Assembly (NCBI RefSeq): GCF_020735385.1
Contig: NZ_CP085953.1
Location: forward strand, 1,550,001-1,614,000
DNA length: 64,000 bases
DNA from: Granulicatella elegans
GTDB lineage: Bacteria > Bacillota > Bacilli > Lactobacillales > Aerococcaceae
Reading direction: 5' to 3'
In this document: positions 28,334 through 37,485 of the stretch, in pieces
Position numbering within the stretch: the first letter of the stretch is position 1
How the letters are laid out: each line of letters opens with the position of its first letter
Position numbers and translations under genes: made by a program
Notes under the pieces: model-generated
Database searches by the model: none
The model's input: only the letters and a program-made list of their open reading frames with translations
What the model was told of the DNA's origin: nothing

Positions 28334-29182
28334 ATGTCTCGTATAATCATAGTGACAGATTCAACTGCTGATTTAACCGAACAAGAAATCCAAGATTTCA
28401 ATATCCATGTAGTTCCATTAAATATTACCATTCAAGAAGAACATTATTTAGACGGTGAAACTATTACAAAAGAAGAATTCAAAAATAAAATGATTGCAAG
28501 TTCTGAATTACCAATGACTGCTCAACCTTCCATTGGTCGTTTTGTAGAACTGTATGACAAATTAGGAAAAGACGGTTCTGAAATTATTTCTATTCACTTA
28601 ATGAATTCGATTAGTGGAACTGTTAATGCTGCAAGACAAGCAGCAGATCTTACGGAATCAACTGTAACGGTTGTTGATTCAGACTTCACTTCTCGTTCAA
28701 TGGGAATCATTGTTCGTGAAGCTGCGAAAGCTGCCAAAGAAGGCAAAAGTGTTGAAGAAATTTTAGAAGTTATTGAAAGTACTCGTCAACGTACAAAATT
28801 ATATTTAACCGTTTTAAACCTAGATAATTTAATTAAAGGTGGTCGTATTAGTCGTGTCATGGGAGCTTTCTCTAATTTATTAAACATCAAACTATTTTTA
28901 GAAGTAATTAATGGTAAAATTGAGATTGTTCAAAAAGGGAGAGGTTTAAAGTCTCTTCAGAAGAAATATGATGAAGTTTTTGAGGAAATGAAAGCTTGCC
29001 CTAATGGTATCCAAGAAATTGGCATTATGCATGCTGGATTGAATGAGTTTAATCAATCTCAAATTGATACATTACGTGAGTTATTCCCTGATGCTAAACT
29101 TACAATTGTAATGACTTCACCAATTATTATGAGCCATACAGGTGTAGATGCAATGGCGGTTACTTACCTAGAGAAAAAATAA
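28334..29182 (+). CDS. DegV-family fatty-acid-binding protein
   Basis: The 282-aa protein has the DegV fold, which binds a fatty acid for the FakA/FakB kinase pathway that feeds phospholipid synthesis. The signature ITDSTADL-type start (VTDSTADLTEQEI), SSELPMTAQPSIGRF and IHLMNSISGT line the lipid head-group site, and NLIKGGRISR is also conserved. It is divergent from truB, with AAAGGAG ahead of the start, and is followed by a repeat/terminator element. Confidence 0.92.
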   Translation: MSRIIIVTDSTADLTEQEIQDFNIHVVPLNITIQEEHYLDGETITKEEFKNKMIASSELPMTAQPSIGRFVELYDKLGKDGSEIISIHLMNSISGTVNAARQAADLTESTVTVVDSDFTSRSMGIIVREAAKAAKEGKSVEEILEVIESTRQRTKLYLTVLNLDNLIKGGRISRVMGAFSNLLNIKLFLEVINGKIEIVQKGRGLKSLQKKYDEVFEEMKACPNGIQEIGIMHAGLNEFNQSQIDTLRELFPDAKLTIVMTSPIIMSHTGVDAMAVTYLEKK

Positions 29183-29190
29183 ATCTTTAA

Positions 29191-29256
29191 TAGACTTCCT
29201 TAATAGTAGTATTAGGACCTTACAGGTCTCTTGCCTGCTACTATAGGAAGTCTTTT
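29191..29256. repeat. Modular intergenic repeat, short variant, core on minus strand (copy 5)
   Basis: Outer arms AGACTTCCT(TA)ATAGTAG and CTACTATAGGAAGTCT enclose a shortened core, GGCAAGAGACC-TGTAA-GGTCCT on the minus strand, which lacks the GCTRCTKGC part. A T-run follows on the plus strand. It sits between convergent degV and DUF819 genes as a terminator would. Confidence 0.7.
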
Positions 29257-29318
29257 TCAATAAAATAAGACAAACATCTTCTTAGGTCTTCTTTCTAAAT
29301 TGATGTTTGTCTTTTCTT

Positions 29319-30470
29319 TTACATTAGTAAGTTTCCTGCTAATATTCCAATATAGGTTCCTAGTATATAGCCTAATGTTCCTACTAACATGGTTGGTGCT
29401 ACGAAGCGATGCCAGCCTTTTGATACTGCCATGGCTGCTGCCGTTGTTGGTCCTCCAATATTTGCATTTGATGCTAAAATAGCTTCTTCAATTGTAAAGC
29501 CAAATACTTTTGCCCCTAAGAATGTCACGAACATATTTACAAAGACCATAATGGCACAGAACACTAAAAGTAATGGAGATTTCGCAATAATCGCCTCAAT
29601 TGAAGCAGGAATCCCAATAACTACGAAGAATAAGTAAATTAAGAAAGTTCCAATTTCATTTGCTCCATGAATTTTCTTAAAAAATGAAGAAAAAAATGTC
29701 GAAGCTGCAACGGTTAAAGTGGTTAGAATTAAATACTTATTCGAGATAAATTGAATCACACTATTTTGTCCAAGAGTAGCAATCCCTTTTGATAAACTAA
29801 AGCTTACCGTTACAATCACTACTGCAATCGCAAATACAAAAGCAATATCTTGTAATGTAACGACTGTTTTAGAACGATACTCTTTAGAGTCTTCTAACTC
29901 TTTATTTGAATAAGCAAATTTAAAATGCTTCTTGAAAAATGCCATAGATGGAATCATTAATAAAATTAAGAAATAAAATACCATTAATAAATTATCCGCT
30001 ACAGTAGCGGCAGAAATTAATTCTTTTGGAATATCAAATGCAGAAGCAACTGCCACAAAGTTAACTCCACCACCGATATAACTTCCAACCATCATTCCGG
30101 CAATATGATTCAATACAGGAATCATTTTGACTAAGAAAGCATATCCTACTAAAGCCCCTAATATAGTTCCGACAGAACTAATTAAGAAAATCAATAATAG
30201 ACGTCCACTTTCTTTCCAAATTTGTTTTAAATCACATGTAAATAATAACATCGGAATCGCTAATGGAACTACAACACCCCATACTTGATCATAAACAGGA
30301 GATTCAACAGGAATGATGCCAACATTGCTTAATGTAGCTGCTGCTAATAAACCAATAATCGGACCACTAATTTTCGATGCCCATTCATAATGATTTTCTA
30401 AATAAATACTTGCTGTTGCAATGACAATAATAATAGACCAAAGAATCCAAGTCTCATTTGCAGAAATCAT
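29319..30470 (-). CDS. DUF819-family membrane protein
   Basis: The 383-aa polytopic protein of the DUF819 (YjcL-like) family has about eleven hydrophobic segments and the family blocks GSYIGGGVNFVAVASAF and SNANIGGPTTAAAMAVSKGW. These Gly-rich repeats at similar positions in both halves suggest an internally duplicated transporter fold. Substrate unknown. It appears monocistronic. Confidence 0.85.
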   Translation of the reverse strand: MISANETWILWSIIIVIATASIYLENHYEWASKISGPIIGLLAAATLSNVGIIPVESPVYDQVWGVVVPLAIPMLLFTCDLKQIWKESGRLLLIFLISSVGTILGALVGYAFLVKMIPVLNHIAGMMVGSYIGGGVNFVAVASAFDIPKELISAATVADNLLMVFYFLILLMIPSMAFFKKHFKFAYSNKELEDSKEYRSKTVVTLQDIAFVFAIAVVIVTVSFSLSKGIATLGQNSVIQFISNKYLILTTLTVAASTFFSSFFKKIHGANEIGTFLIYLFFVVIGIPASIEAIIAKSPLLLVFCAIMVFVNMFVTFLGAKVFGFTIEEAILASNANIGGPTTAAAMAVSKGWHRFVAPTMLVGTLGYILGTYIGILAGNLLM

Positions 30471-30536
30471 AACACACCTCTTTTATTCATAGTGTGTCCA
30501 TTATACCACAGTAATTTAATTTTTTATAAATAAAAA

Positions 30537-30619
30537 TAGACTTCTCTGTAGTTGCTAGGGACGCAAGCAGCCTCGCTTTTGCGAGTCTCATTGCTTTAGC
30601 TACTACGGAGAGTTTTTTT
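30537..30619. repeat. Modular intergenic repeat, short form, core on minus strand (copy 6)
   Basis: Outer arms CTCTGTAGTTGCTA and TAGCTACTACGGAGAG enclose the minus-strand core AGCAATGAGACTCGC-AAAA-GCGAGGCTGCTTGCGTCC. A seven-T run follows on the plus strand. It lies between the DUF819 start and the next copy. Confidence 0.82.
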
Positions 30620-30640
30620 ATTTGTTATAAAATAAAAGAC

Positions 30641-30663
30641 TATCCAAAGTAGTAAGCAGTCAA
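30641..30663. repeat. Degenerate relic of a repeat left arm
   Basis: AGACTATCCAAAGTAGTAAG resembles the left arm of the copy at 18661 (AGACTTCCTAAAGTAGTATG), but no core or right arm follows. Probably a decayed copy. Confidence 0.35.
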
Positions 30664-30711
30664 TTAAACCTATTTTACGTTTCCTACTAAAAAAGTAATA
30701 GTTCTTAAAGG

Positions 30712-30874
30712 TAAATACAAATAAAAAATTCTATAGTAATATGCGTAAAAGTAGCCATTTGGCTACTTTTACTAGGGAAATTTGAGACCATGGCTCAAAT
30801 TTTAGCCAAGAGACCCCATAGGGGGCTACTGGCGTCCTTTATTACTATAGAAAAACTTTTTTTATTTGTATTTA
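30712..30874. repeat. Modular intergenic repeat, long form, core on plus strand (copy 7)
   Basis: Bases 30712-30728 pair perfectly with 30858-30874, and a second arm TTCTATAGTAATA/TATTACTATAGAA follows. Inside are a variable hairpin (30745-30772), the conserved TTGAGACC/GGCTCAA hairpin (about 30779-30803) and the core AGCCAAGAGACCCC...GGGGGCTACTGGCGTCCT. The right arm includes the rbfA stop codon, so the element probably terminates the infB operon. Confidence 0.82.
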
Positions 30875-31231
30875 ACGTTCCTCATCCTCTTGTTGGATAC
30901 TCTTCAACAATTCTTCGATATGGTTTCCATAATCAACAGACTCATCACGTTTAAAAATTAATTCAGGCGTTTTATAGAGAGATAAACGTTTCCCTAATTC
31001 ACGACGAATTAAACCTTTAGATTTTTCCAATCCACGTTCAGTTGCTTGGCGTTCACTCGCTAAAGTTTGCAAAGTTGTATAATAAACCGTCGCAATTTGC
31101 AAATCGCCCGTTACATCGACCTCGGTAATAGTAATTTCTTGCACACGAGGATCACGAACTTTTTTTGACAAAATATCATTCACTTCTCTCAAAATTTCTT
31201 GAGAAACACGACCAACACGGAAATTCGCCAT
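30872..31231 (-). CDS. rbfA: Ribosome-binding factor A
   Basis: This 119-aa KH-like protein assists 16S 5'-end maturation in 30S subunits, especially in the cold. The start at 31231 (MANFRVGRVSQEILREV) follows GAGGAGAG, and the in-frame codons upstream lack such a site. The block VRDPRVQEITITEVDVTGDLQIA is the family signature. Last gene of rimP-nusA-ylxR-ylxQ-infB-rbfA, and its stop lies within a repeat element. Confidence 0.95.
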   Translation of the reverse strand: MANFRVGRVSQEILREVNDILSKKVRDPRVQEITITEVDVTGDLQIATVYYTTLQTLASERQATERGLEKSKGLIRRELGKRLSLYKTPELIFKRDESVDYGNHIEELLKSIQQEDEER

Positions 31232-31266
31232 TTGATACTCTCCTCTCTTCATTCCATCATTTCAGA

Positions 31267-33642
31267 CTATTTTCTTTTAATTTCAACCATTTCAAATGCT
31301 TCGATAATATCATCTACTTTAATATCATTGTAGCCTTCAATCATAATTCCACATTCAAATCCTAATTTCACTTCTTTAGCATCATCTTTGAAACGTTTCA
31401 AGCTTGCTAATTCACCTTCGTAAATAACAATGTTATCACGGATTAAACGAACTTGACTAGAACGTTTTACAACCCCTTCAGTAACATATGAACCAGCAAT
31501 TGTACCTAATTTAGAAACTGTATACGTTTCACGAACGATAGCAGAACCTGTAATTTTCTCTTCAAATTCAGGATCTAACATACCTTTCATCGCTGTTTCA
31601 ATTTCATCAATAACATTATAAATAATACGGTGTAAACGAATATCTACTTGATCAGATTCAGCTTGAATCTTCGCTTGAGGTGTAGGTCTTACGTTGAAAC
31701 CAATAATAATCGCATTACTTGCTGTTGCTAAAGTAATATCACTTTCATTAATTGCCCCAACAGCTGTATGAATAATTTTCACACGTACGCCTTCAACTTC
31801 AATTTTTTGTAAACTTGAAGCTAAAGCTTCAACAGAACCTTGTACGTCAGCTTTAATAATCACGTTAACTTCTTTCATTTCTCCATCTTTTAATGTTGAG
31901 AATAAGTTATCTAATGTAATACGGCTTGATGCATTACGTTGTTCAATTAAAGCACGTTTCGCACGTTCTTCACCTGCAGCACGAGCCGATTTTTCATCTT
32001 CAAATACTACGAAGCGATCTCCTGCTTGTGGTGATGCATTTAACCCTGTAATTTCTACTGGAGTTGCTGGAACAGCTGTTTTCACACGGCGTCCTTGGTC
32101 ATTCACCATTACACGAACACGTCCGAATGTATTACCAACAACGATTGGGTCTCCAACTTTAAGAGTTCCTTCTTGAACTAATAATGTTGCGATAGGTCCT
32201 TTTGTTTTATCTAAACGAGCTTCAATAACTGTACCTAATGCTAAACGATTAGCATTTGCACTTAATTCTTGCATTTCAGCTACTAATAAAATCATTTCTA
32301 ATAATTCTTCGATATTTTGATTAAATTTAGCAGAGATTTCAACGAAGATTGTATCTCCACCCCATGCTTCAGGAACTAAACCTAAATCAGATAATTCTTG
32401 CATCACACGACCTGGATTAGCAGCTGGTTTATCAATTTTGTTTACAGCAACAATAATTGGAACATCTGCTGCTTTAGCATGGTTAATTGCTTCAATTGTT
32501 TGTGGCATTACACCGTCATCCGCAGCAACTACAATAATTGTAATATCTGTGATATCCGCACCACGAGCACGCATTGTTGTAAACGCCGCGTGACCTGGTG
32601 TATCTAAGAATGTAATTGGTTTGCCATCAATTTTAATTTGGTAAGCACCAATATGTTGTGTAATTCCTCCAGCTTCTCCAGCTACTACAGAAGAATTTCT
32701 TAATTGGTCAAGTAAAGTTGTTTTACCATGGTCAACGTGTCCCATGATTGTAACAACTGGAGGACGAACTGCATGTGAGTCGATCTCAGCAGCTGCTTCT
32801 TCAAAGTATACATCTAAATCAGAAATGTCTTTTTCGATTTTTTCTTCAGCATCCATACCATAGTCTGCTGCTAATAATTCAATCGCATCTTTTGATAATC
32901 CTTGGTTTAATGTTGCCATTACACCTAATAAGAATAATTTTTTAATAATTTCTGCTGGTTCACGTTTAATCTTTTTCGCTAATTCAGCTACTGTCATTCC
33001 ATCTGTATACACTAATACATCTGGTAATTCATGGAATTTACGTGCTGGAACTGCTGGTTTTTTTTCAGCATTCTTTTGTTGTTTACGGTTATTTTTTTGA
33101 TGACGATTTTTCTTATTGAAGTTTTCTTGTGGATTACGTTCGCCACCACGTTTTTGATTTCCACGTTTGAAATCATTATTCTTTTTAGATTCACGATGAT
33201 TTGAATATGATTCTGCATCACGTGACTGATGTTTTGGTCCTTTGTTTACTACTTTTTCTTGTTTTTGCATAGATTCCTTCTTATGTCCATGTTTATTTTG
33301 ATTTTGGTTTGGTTGATGATTTTTATCCTGTTGTTTTGGTGAATGTGTTGGTTTTTGTTCAGCTTTTTTCACTTTTTCTTTTTTTCCAGTTTCCTTTTTA
33401 GGTTGCGCTGCATCTTTTTTTGGCTCTACTTTTTTAGGCGCAGGAGTTTCTTTCTTTTCAACAACTTTCTTTGACTTTTCTTTCTTTGTAGAAATAGAAG
33501 CTTTAATTGTTATTACTTCTCCATCTTCCATTGTTGACATATGACTGTTATAAGTAATGCCTAATTGTTTTGCTTTTTCGATAATGTCCTTACTAGGTAG
33601 TTTTAATTCTTTTGCAAGTTCATATACACGTGTTTTTGACAT
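31267..33642 (-). CDS. infB: Translation initiation factor IF-2
   Basis: The 791-aa initiation GTPase delivers fMet-tRNA to the 30S subunit. It has a short N-terminal IF2N domain (residues 1-50), a long Lys/Gln/Asn-rich linker (about 55-200), a second IF2N domain ([20 protein letters not shown]) and a G domain with [28 protein letters not shown] and NKIDKP. Beta-barrel domains follow to the end. The linker is typically variable. Sits 12 nt downstream of ylxQ. Confidence 0.97.
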   Translation of the reverse strand: MSKTRVYELAKELKLPSKDIIEKAKQLGITYNSHMSTMEDGEVITIKASISTKKEKSKKVVEKKETPAPKKVEPKKDAAQPKKETGKKEKVKKAEQKPTHSPKQQDKNHQPNQNQNKHGHKKESMQKQEKVVNKGPKHQSRDAESYSNHRESKKNNDFKRGNQKRGGERNPQENFNKKNRHQKNNRKQQKNAEKKPAVPARKFHELPDVLVYTDGMTVAELAKKIKREPAEIIKKLFLLGVMATLNQGLSKDAIELLAADYGMDAEEKIEKDISDLDVYFEEAAAEIDSHAVRPPVVTIMGHVDHGKTTLLDQLRNSSVVAGEAGGITQHIGAYQIKIDGKPITFLDTPGHAAFTTMRARGADITDITIIVVAADDGVMPQTIEAINHAKAADVPIIVAVNKIDKPAANPGRVMQELSDLGLVPEAWGGDTIFVEISAKFNQNIEELLEMILLVAEMQELSANANRLALGTVIEARLDKTKGPIATLLVQEGTLKVGDPIVVGNTFGRVRVMVNDQGRRVKTAVPATPVEITGLNASPQAGDRFVVFEDEKSARAAGEERAKRALIEQRNASSRITLDNLFSTLKDGEMKEVNVIIKADVQGSVEALASSLQKIEVEGVRVKIIHTAVGAINESDITLATASNAIIIGFNVRPTPQAKIQAESDQVDIRLHRIIYNVIDEIETAMKGMLDPEFEEKITGSAIVRETYTVSKLGTIAGSYVTEGVVKRSSQVRLIRDNIVIYEGELASLKRFKDDAKEVKLGFECGIMIEGYNDIKVDDIIEAFEMVEIKRK

Positions 33643-33654
33643 ACGTTCACCTTC

Positions 33655-33981
33655 CTATTCGTTCATATCGTTAAATCCTTTCATCTTCATCAGACTTTTT
33701 GTAAAACCTTGATCAGCAATTGCGATAATCGAACGTTGTTTTCCAATCGCCTGCGAAACTTCTTCCGTTGTAAATTGCTGAATAAAAGGGATTTCATAAT
33801 ATTCACATTTATTTTTGATTTTCTTTACGGTATTCTCACTACTATTTGTTGTACAAATAACGAGATTCACTTTTTCTTTTTGAATACTTTGCAGTACTTG
33901 CTCTTCTCCAGATATTAGTTTACGAGCTCTTGTTGCCATTCCTAATAAATTGAGAGCTTTCTTTTTATCAATGTTTTCCAT
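33655..33981 (-). CDS. ylxQ: L7Ae/L30e-family RNA-binding protein YlxQ
   Basis: With a start at 33981 (MENIDKKKALNLLGMATRA) the protein has 108 residues. It carries the L7Ae/Gadd45-type fold (KLISGEEQVLQSI, NLVICTTNSSENT), expected to bind kink-turn RNA; the cellular target is not known. It overlaps the end of ylxR by 14 nt and is translationally coupled to it. A GTG one codon earlier is an alternative start. This position between ylxR and infB is conserved in Firmicutes. Confidence 0.88.
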   Translation of the reverse strand: MENIDKKKALNLLGMATRARKLISGEEQVLQSIQKEKVNLVICTTNSSENTVKKIKNKCEYYEIPFIQQFTTEEVSQAIGKQRSIIAIADQGFTKSLMKMKGFNDMNE

Positions 33982-34270
33982 CACTAAATAACTCTTTTCT
34001 AGCTTTTTGGTGATCCACATATTGCAATAGTTCTTCATAGAAACTATCTGGGATTTCAATTTCTAATTGACGTTCAAATAAATGATTCTTCCACGCTTTT
34101 TCAACAAGAGTCGGTTCTAATGTAATATAAGCTCCTCTTCCATTGACTTTTCCAGTAGGATCAATTTGAGCGACACCTTCACTGTTACGAACAATCCGTA
34201 CCAATTCTTTCTTAGGCATCATTTCTCCAGAAGCTATACAACGACGCATTGGAATTTTTCTTTTTTTCAT
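33968..34270 (-). CDS. ylxR: YlxR/RnpM-family RNA-binding protein
   Basis: The 100-aa basic protein has the YlxR signature RRCIASGEMMPKKELVRIVR and the block GRGAYITLEPTLVEKAWK. The family binds RNA and has been linked to RNase P regulation in Bacillus. It lies 18 nt downstream of nusA and overlaps ylxQ. The start ATG is preceded by GGAGGC. Confidence 0.92.
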   Translation of the reverse strand: MKKRKIPMRRCIASGEMMPKKELVRIVRNSEGVAQIDPTGKVNGRGAYITLEPTLVEKAWKNHLFERQLEIEIPDSFYEELLQYVDHQKARKELFSDGKH

Positions 34271-34288
34271 AAGATGCCTCCTTCTTGA

Positions 34289-35398
34289 TTATTCTTCAGT
34301 TTGGACTTCTTCATTTGCAGTTTCTTCAACTGTCGGTAATTCTGAATCTAATTGGTTTAAATATTCTTGATAAGCTGATTCTGATTTAATATCAATACGG
34401 AAACCAGTTAATTTAGCTGCTAAACGAGCATTTTGTCCACGTTTCCCAATCGCTAATGATAATTGATGATCTGGAACTACAACGATGCAGCTATTACGAT
34501 CTGAATCAAAATCTACTTTCACAACTTGTGCAGGATTTAATGCATTCGCAATGTATACAGATGGATCTTCGTTCCATTCAACGATATCCATATTTTCACC
34601 ATTTAATTCATTTACGATATTTTGAACACGTTGACCACGTGGCCCTACGCAAGTACCAACTGGATCTAAGTTTGTATCTCTAGAACGTACTGCAACTTTA
34701 GCACGATCTCCTGCTTCACGAGCAATCGAAACGATTTCTACAACTCCTTCATAAATTTCAGGAACTTCTTGTTCAAATAAACGTTTTAATAAATCTGGAT
34801 GTGTACGACTTACGAAAATTAATGGACCTTTAGTTGTATTATCCACTTTAGATACTAATACTTTAATACGTTGATCTGGTAAATATTCTTCAGTAGGAAT
34901 TTGATCTTGTTTTGTCATTCCTGCAACAATTTTACCTAAATTCACATATACATAACGGAAATCTTGACGGTCAACTACACCTGTCATAATTTCATTTTCG
35001 TATTCGATAAATTCATTATAAATATTTGTACGTTCAGCATCTCTTAAACGTTGCATAATCACTTGTTTGGCTGTTTGTGCAGCAATACGTCCAAAATCTT
35101 TTGGAGTTACTTCAAAACGAATTTTATCTCCAACTTCATAAGCTTTATGTAATTCATGAGCTTCTTCGATACTCACTTCAAGCGTTGAATCAAATACATA
35201 TTCCACAACTTCTTTCACTGCATATACATGCATTTTTCCTTTTTTAGCATCAAATTCAACTTCAACATTTTGTGCTTGTCCATAGTTTTTCTTATAAGCA
35301 GAAACAAGAGCCGCTTCTAAAGCTGTAATCACAACTTCTTTAGAAATCCCTTTTTCTTCTTCAAGAATATTTAATGCTTTAATCATTTCTTTACTCAT
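34289..35398 (-). CDS. nusA: Transcription termination/antitermination protein NusA
   Basis: The 369-residue RNA polymerase partner modulates pausing and termination. It has an N-terminal RNAP-binding domain, an S1 domain (about 135-200, EIMTGVVDRQDFRYVYVNLG) and two KH domains (GTCVGPRGQRVQNIVNEL, VPDHQLSLAIGKRGQNARLA). The length and absence of C-terminal acidic repeats are normal for Firmicutes. It follows rimP by 38 nt in the operon. Confidence 0.97.
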   Translation of the reverse strand: MSKEMIKALNILEEEKGISKEVVITALEAALVSAYKKNYGQAQNVEVEFDAKKGKMHVYAVKEVVEYVFDSTLEVSIEEAHELHKAYEVGDKIRFEVTPKDFGRIAAQTAKQVIMQRLRDAERTNIYNEFIEYENEIMTGVVDRQDFRYVYVNLGKIVAGMTKQDQIPTEEYLPDQRIKVLVSKVDNTTKGPLIFVSRTHPDLLKRLFEQEVPEIYEGVVEIVSIAREAGDRAKVAVRSRDTNLDPVGTCVGPRGQRVQNIVNELNGENMDIVEWNEDPSVYIANALNPAQVVKVDFDSDRNSCIVVVPDHQLSLAIGKRGQNARLAAKLTGFRIDIKSESAYQEYLNQLDSELPTVEETANEEVQTEE

Positions 35399-35436
35399 AA
35401 TGTGACTCCTTTGTCAAAAATGTTTCTCATTGATTC

Positions 35437-35910
35437 CTAGAATTGAATCGCTAATCTAGCTTTTGCAATATTTTCACGTACAATCGTAACTGATTTTTTA
35501 CGTGTTTTAATTTTCACTTCTAAAGTCACTGACTCATCAGTTACTTCCGTTAAAAATCCTTCTAAAAACTTCTCGCCTTCGATTTGTTGATAGAATGATA
35601 AATGAACATATTGTCCAATCGCTTCTTTCAAATCTTTCTCAGTTTTCAGAGGACGTTCAGCACCAGGAGAAGATACTTCAAGGAAATACGCTTGAGGAAT
35701 CGGATCTGGATCTTGTGCATCTAATAATTCACTAAATTTTTCACTCATAAACGCACAATCATCTAAATCAATTCCACCTGGTTTGTCAAGGTAAAAACGT
35801 AAAAACCAATTTTTCCCTTCTTTTACAAACTCTAAATCGACTAATTCAAACCCTTCCGCTTCAATAACTGGCAAAGCGAGTGTTGAAACTAATTCTGCTA
35901 CTTTACTCAT
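35437..35910 (-). CDS. rimP: Ribosome maturation factor RimP
   Basis: This 157-aa protein is needed for 30S assembly. The N-terminal domain carries EAEGFELVDLEFVKEGKNWF, and the block LEVSSPGAERPLKTEKDL is the RimP signature before the Sm-like C-terminal domain. First gene of the nusA/infB operon, with an extended promoter about 85-110 nt upstream. No anomalies. Confidence 0.95.
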   Translation of the reverse strand: MSKVAELVSTLALPVIEAEGFELVDLEFVKEGKNWFLRFYLDKPGGIDLDDCAFMSEKFSELLDAQDPDPIPQAYFLEVSSPGAERPLKTEKDLKEAIGQYVHLSFYQQIEGEKFLEGFLTEVTDESVTLEVKIKTRKKSVTIVRENIAKARLAIQF

Positions 35911-35936
35911 AGATAACCTCCTTTACATCACTGCGT

Positions 35937-35964
35937 AAAAAGAGTGAGCATTCCTGCTCACTCT
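35937..35964 (-). terminator. Hairpin between the rimP promoter and rimP
   Basis: AGAGTGAGCA and TGCTCACTCT form a perfect 10-bp stem with a TTCC loop and TTTT on the minus strand. It lies downstream of the rimP promoter, so it is a leader attenuator of the nusA operon rather than a terminator of the upstream gene. Confidence 0.7.
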
Positions 35965-35992
35965 CCTTTCCACATCACCTTAATTCATAAAT

Positions 35993-36021
35993 AGTATAGC
36001 ACAGATAAAATTATCAATCAA
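35993..36021 (-). promoter_or_regulatory. Promoter of the rimP-nusA-infB operon
   Basis: On the minus strand TTGATT (36021-36016) and TATACT (35998-35993) are separated by 17 bp. The attenuator-like hairpin at 35937-35964 lies in the resulting leader, which suggests premature termination as a control step. Confidence 0.65.
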
Positions 36022-36090
36022 ACAAAACGCTCAGAACCAATAAGAGACACCAAACTAGTTCTAACAACTAACCCAAAATAGCCAAAAAAT

Positions 36091-36116
36091 AGGCAGACAG
36101 CGAAGCGCCTCTGCCT
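36091..36116. repeat. Small GC-rich hairpin
   Basis: AGGCAGA (36091-36097) pairs with TCTGCCT (36110-36116) around AGCG/GCGC sequence. A partly similar string (AGGCAAACAGCGCAACGCG) occurs near 41573, so it may be a second, minor repeat family. The rest of 36022-36188 shows nothing recognised. Confidence 0.35.
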
Positions 36117-36188
36117 CACGTCAGCACGTAAAAGGCATTTCCGTACCCCAGATCCTAAACGTACCCTCATGTTATGACCGAAGCACCT

Positions 36189-36329
36189 GGGATTGGGCGC
36201 CGTTGTGAAAATGAAAGTACTCTGTTTCCAGAGTACTTTCATAGGCAATTTTTGAGACCTTAGGCTCAAAAATTAGCCATGAGACTCCGCAGGAGGCTGC
36301 TGGCGGCCTCACAACATCAGCCCAATCCC
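36189..36329. repeat. Modular intergenic repeat, long form, core on plus strand (copy 8)
   Basis: Outer arms GGGATTGGGC (36189-36198) and GCCCAATCCC (36320-36329), extended by TTGTGA/TCACAA, are unrelated in sequence to other copies yet complementary. Inside are a variable hairpin (36212-36241), the conserved TTGAGACC/GGCTCAA hairpin (36247-36274) and the core AGCCATGAGACTCC-GCA-GGAGGCTGCTGGCGGCCT. It lies 8 nt past the trmH-type gene. Confidence 0.82.
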
Positions 36330-36337
36330 TATATATA

Positions 36338-37096
36338 TCACATTCTCGTTTGGTACATAAGTACCCCACTAGCAATGGCAACATTCAACGATTCCGCTTG
36401 ACCAAACATAGGAATCTGAATGATACAATCCGCAGAATCAATCAATTCTTGACGAACTCCATTTCCTTCATTTCCCACCACAATCGCAACAGAATCTCTA
36501 CCCGTTAACCATTGAAAATCTTTTGCTTCACGATGCAAAGCCGTTACTGCAATTGGAATATTATTTTTCTTTAATTTTGTATATACATCCATTAAATTCT
36601 CATGATAAATCGCTACGTGAAATTGGCTTCCTTGCATGGAGCGAATCACTTTATCATTATATAAATCTACACAGCCTTCCCCTAAAACAACTGCATCAAA
36701 TCCTGCAGCATCAGCAGTACGAATAATCGTGCCTAAATTACCTGGGTCTTGAACCGCATCTACTAAAAGATAACGCCCCTTAGAAACTTCGACCAATGTT
36801 TTCTTTTCTAAAGGAACAATTGCTAAAATACCTTGATTCGTTTGCGTCATCGATAACTTTTCAAACACCTCTTTTGAAACAAACATTGTTAGATAGCTTT
36901 TTGTCCATTTTTCATAAAAATGAATCGTGTCCTCACTGACAACTAAACGTTGAATAGAAACATTTGATTGAATGGCTTCTTCCACTAAATGTTCCCCTTC
37001 AATCATATACGCTTCGGCCTTTTTTCTACCTTTGGAAGTTTGTAATTTTTGATAATTTTTAACCATTGCATTTTGGTGCGAACGAATAATTTCCAT
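36338..37096 (-). CDS. TrmH/SpoU-family RNA 2'-O-methyltransferase
   Basis: The 252-aa SPOUT methyltransferase has an N-terminal substrate-binding domain (KAEAYMIEGEHLVEEAI) and the three SpoU motifs: VQDPGNLGTIIRTADAAGFD, VVGNEGNGVRQELID and IQIPMFGQAESLNVAIASGV. It resembles YsgA-type rRNA methyltransferases; the target nucleotide is not determinable here. It lies 11 nt downstream of an unknown gene. Its 3' end is bounded by a repeat element. Confidence 0.9.
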   Translation of the reverse strand: MEIIRSHQNAMVKNYQKLQTSKGRKKAEAYMIEGEHLVEEAIQSNVSIQRLVVSEDTIHFYEKWTKSYLTMFVSKEVFEKLSMTQTNQGILAIVPLEKKTLVEVSKGRYLLVDAVQDPGNLGTIIRTADAAGFDAVVLGEGCVDLYNDKVIRSMQGSQFHVAIYHENLMDVYTKLKKNNIPIAVTALHREAKDFQWLTGRDSVAIVVGNEGNGVRQELIDSADCIIQIPMFGQAESLNVAIASGVLMYQTRM

Positions 37097-37107
37097 GTCC
37101 GTCTCCT

Positions 37108-37470
37108 TTATTGTTCCATCAACTGACGGAACAGTTTTAATTGTTCTTTTTGATTTGAAAAATATTTAGAACGATGAGGAATTTCAAATTGAAACTTTTC
37201 TCCTTCAACTTCAAAACTTAATTCATCATTTGATAAAAATTTCTTTTGATACTGCACTTTCTCTACTCGTTCAACCGGAAATAGTAACGGTCTTATATCA
37301 GAAAAAGTCGTATCATCTTTTAACCAAAAAAATACACATCCCATTGAAGACCAATAACAAATCGCATGTTCTTCGTGGATTAATCTTTTTACTTGAAACA
37401 ACACAGCTTTGTCTTCATAGGGTAAATGGTATTCTGCTAAATGATTTTTTAAAAACTCCAATGTAAGCAT
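37108..37470 (-). CDS. Conserved-looking hypothetical protein, 120 aa
   Basis: No family is recognised. The protein is soluble and rich in aromatic residues (CYWSSMGCVFFWL near residue 40, FEVEGEKFQFEIPHRSKYF near 85), and predicts as an alpha/beta domain with strands in the second half. The start is MLTLEFLKNHLAEYHLPYED. It is packed between a DEAD-box helicase (15 nt) and a TrmH-type methyltransferase (11 nt), so a role in RNA metabolism is possible by context only. Confidence 0.65.
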   Translation of the reverse strand: MLTLEFLKNHLAEYHLPYEDKAVLFQVKRLIHEEHAICYWSSMGCVFFWLKDDTTFSDIRPLLFPVERVEKVQYQKKFLSNDELSFEVEGEKFQFEIPHRSKYFSNQKEQLKLFRQLMEQ

Positions 37471-37485
37471 CTAAGAATCTCCTTT

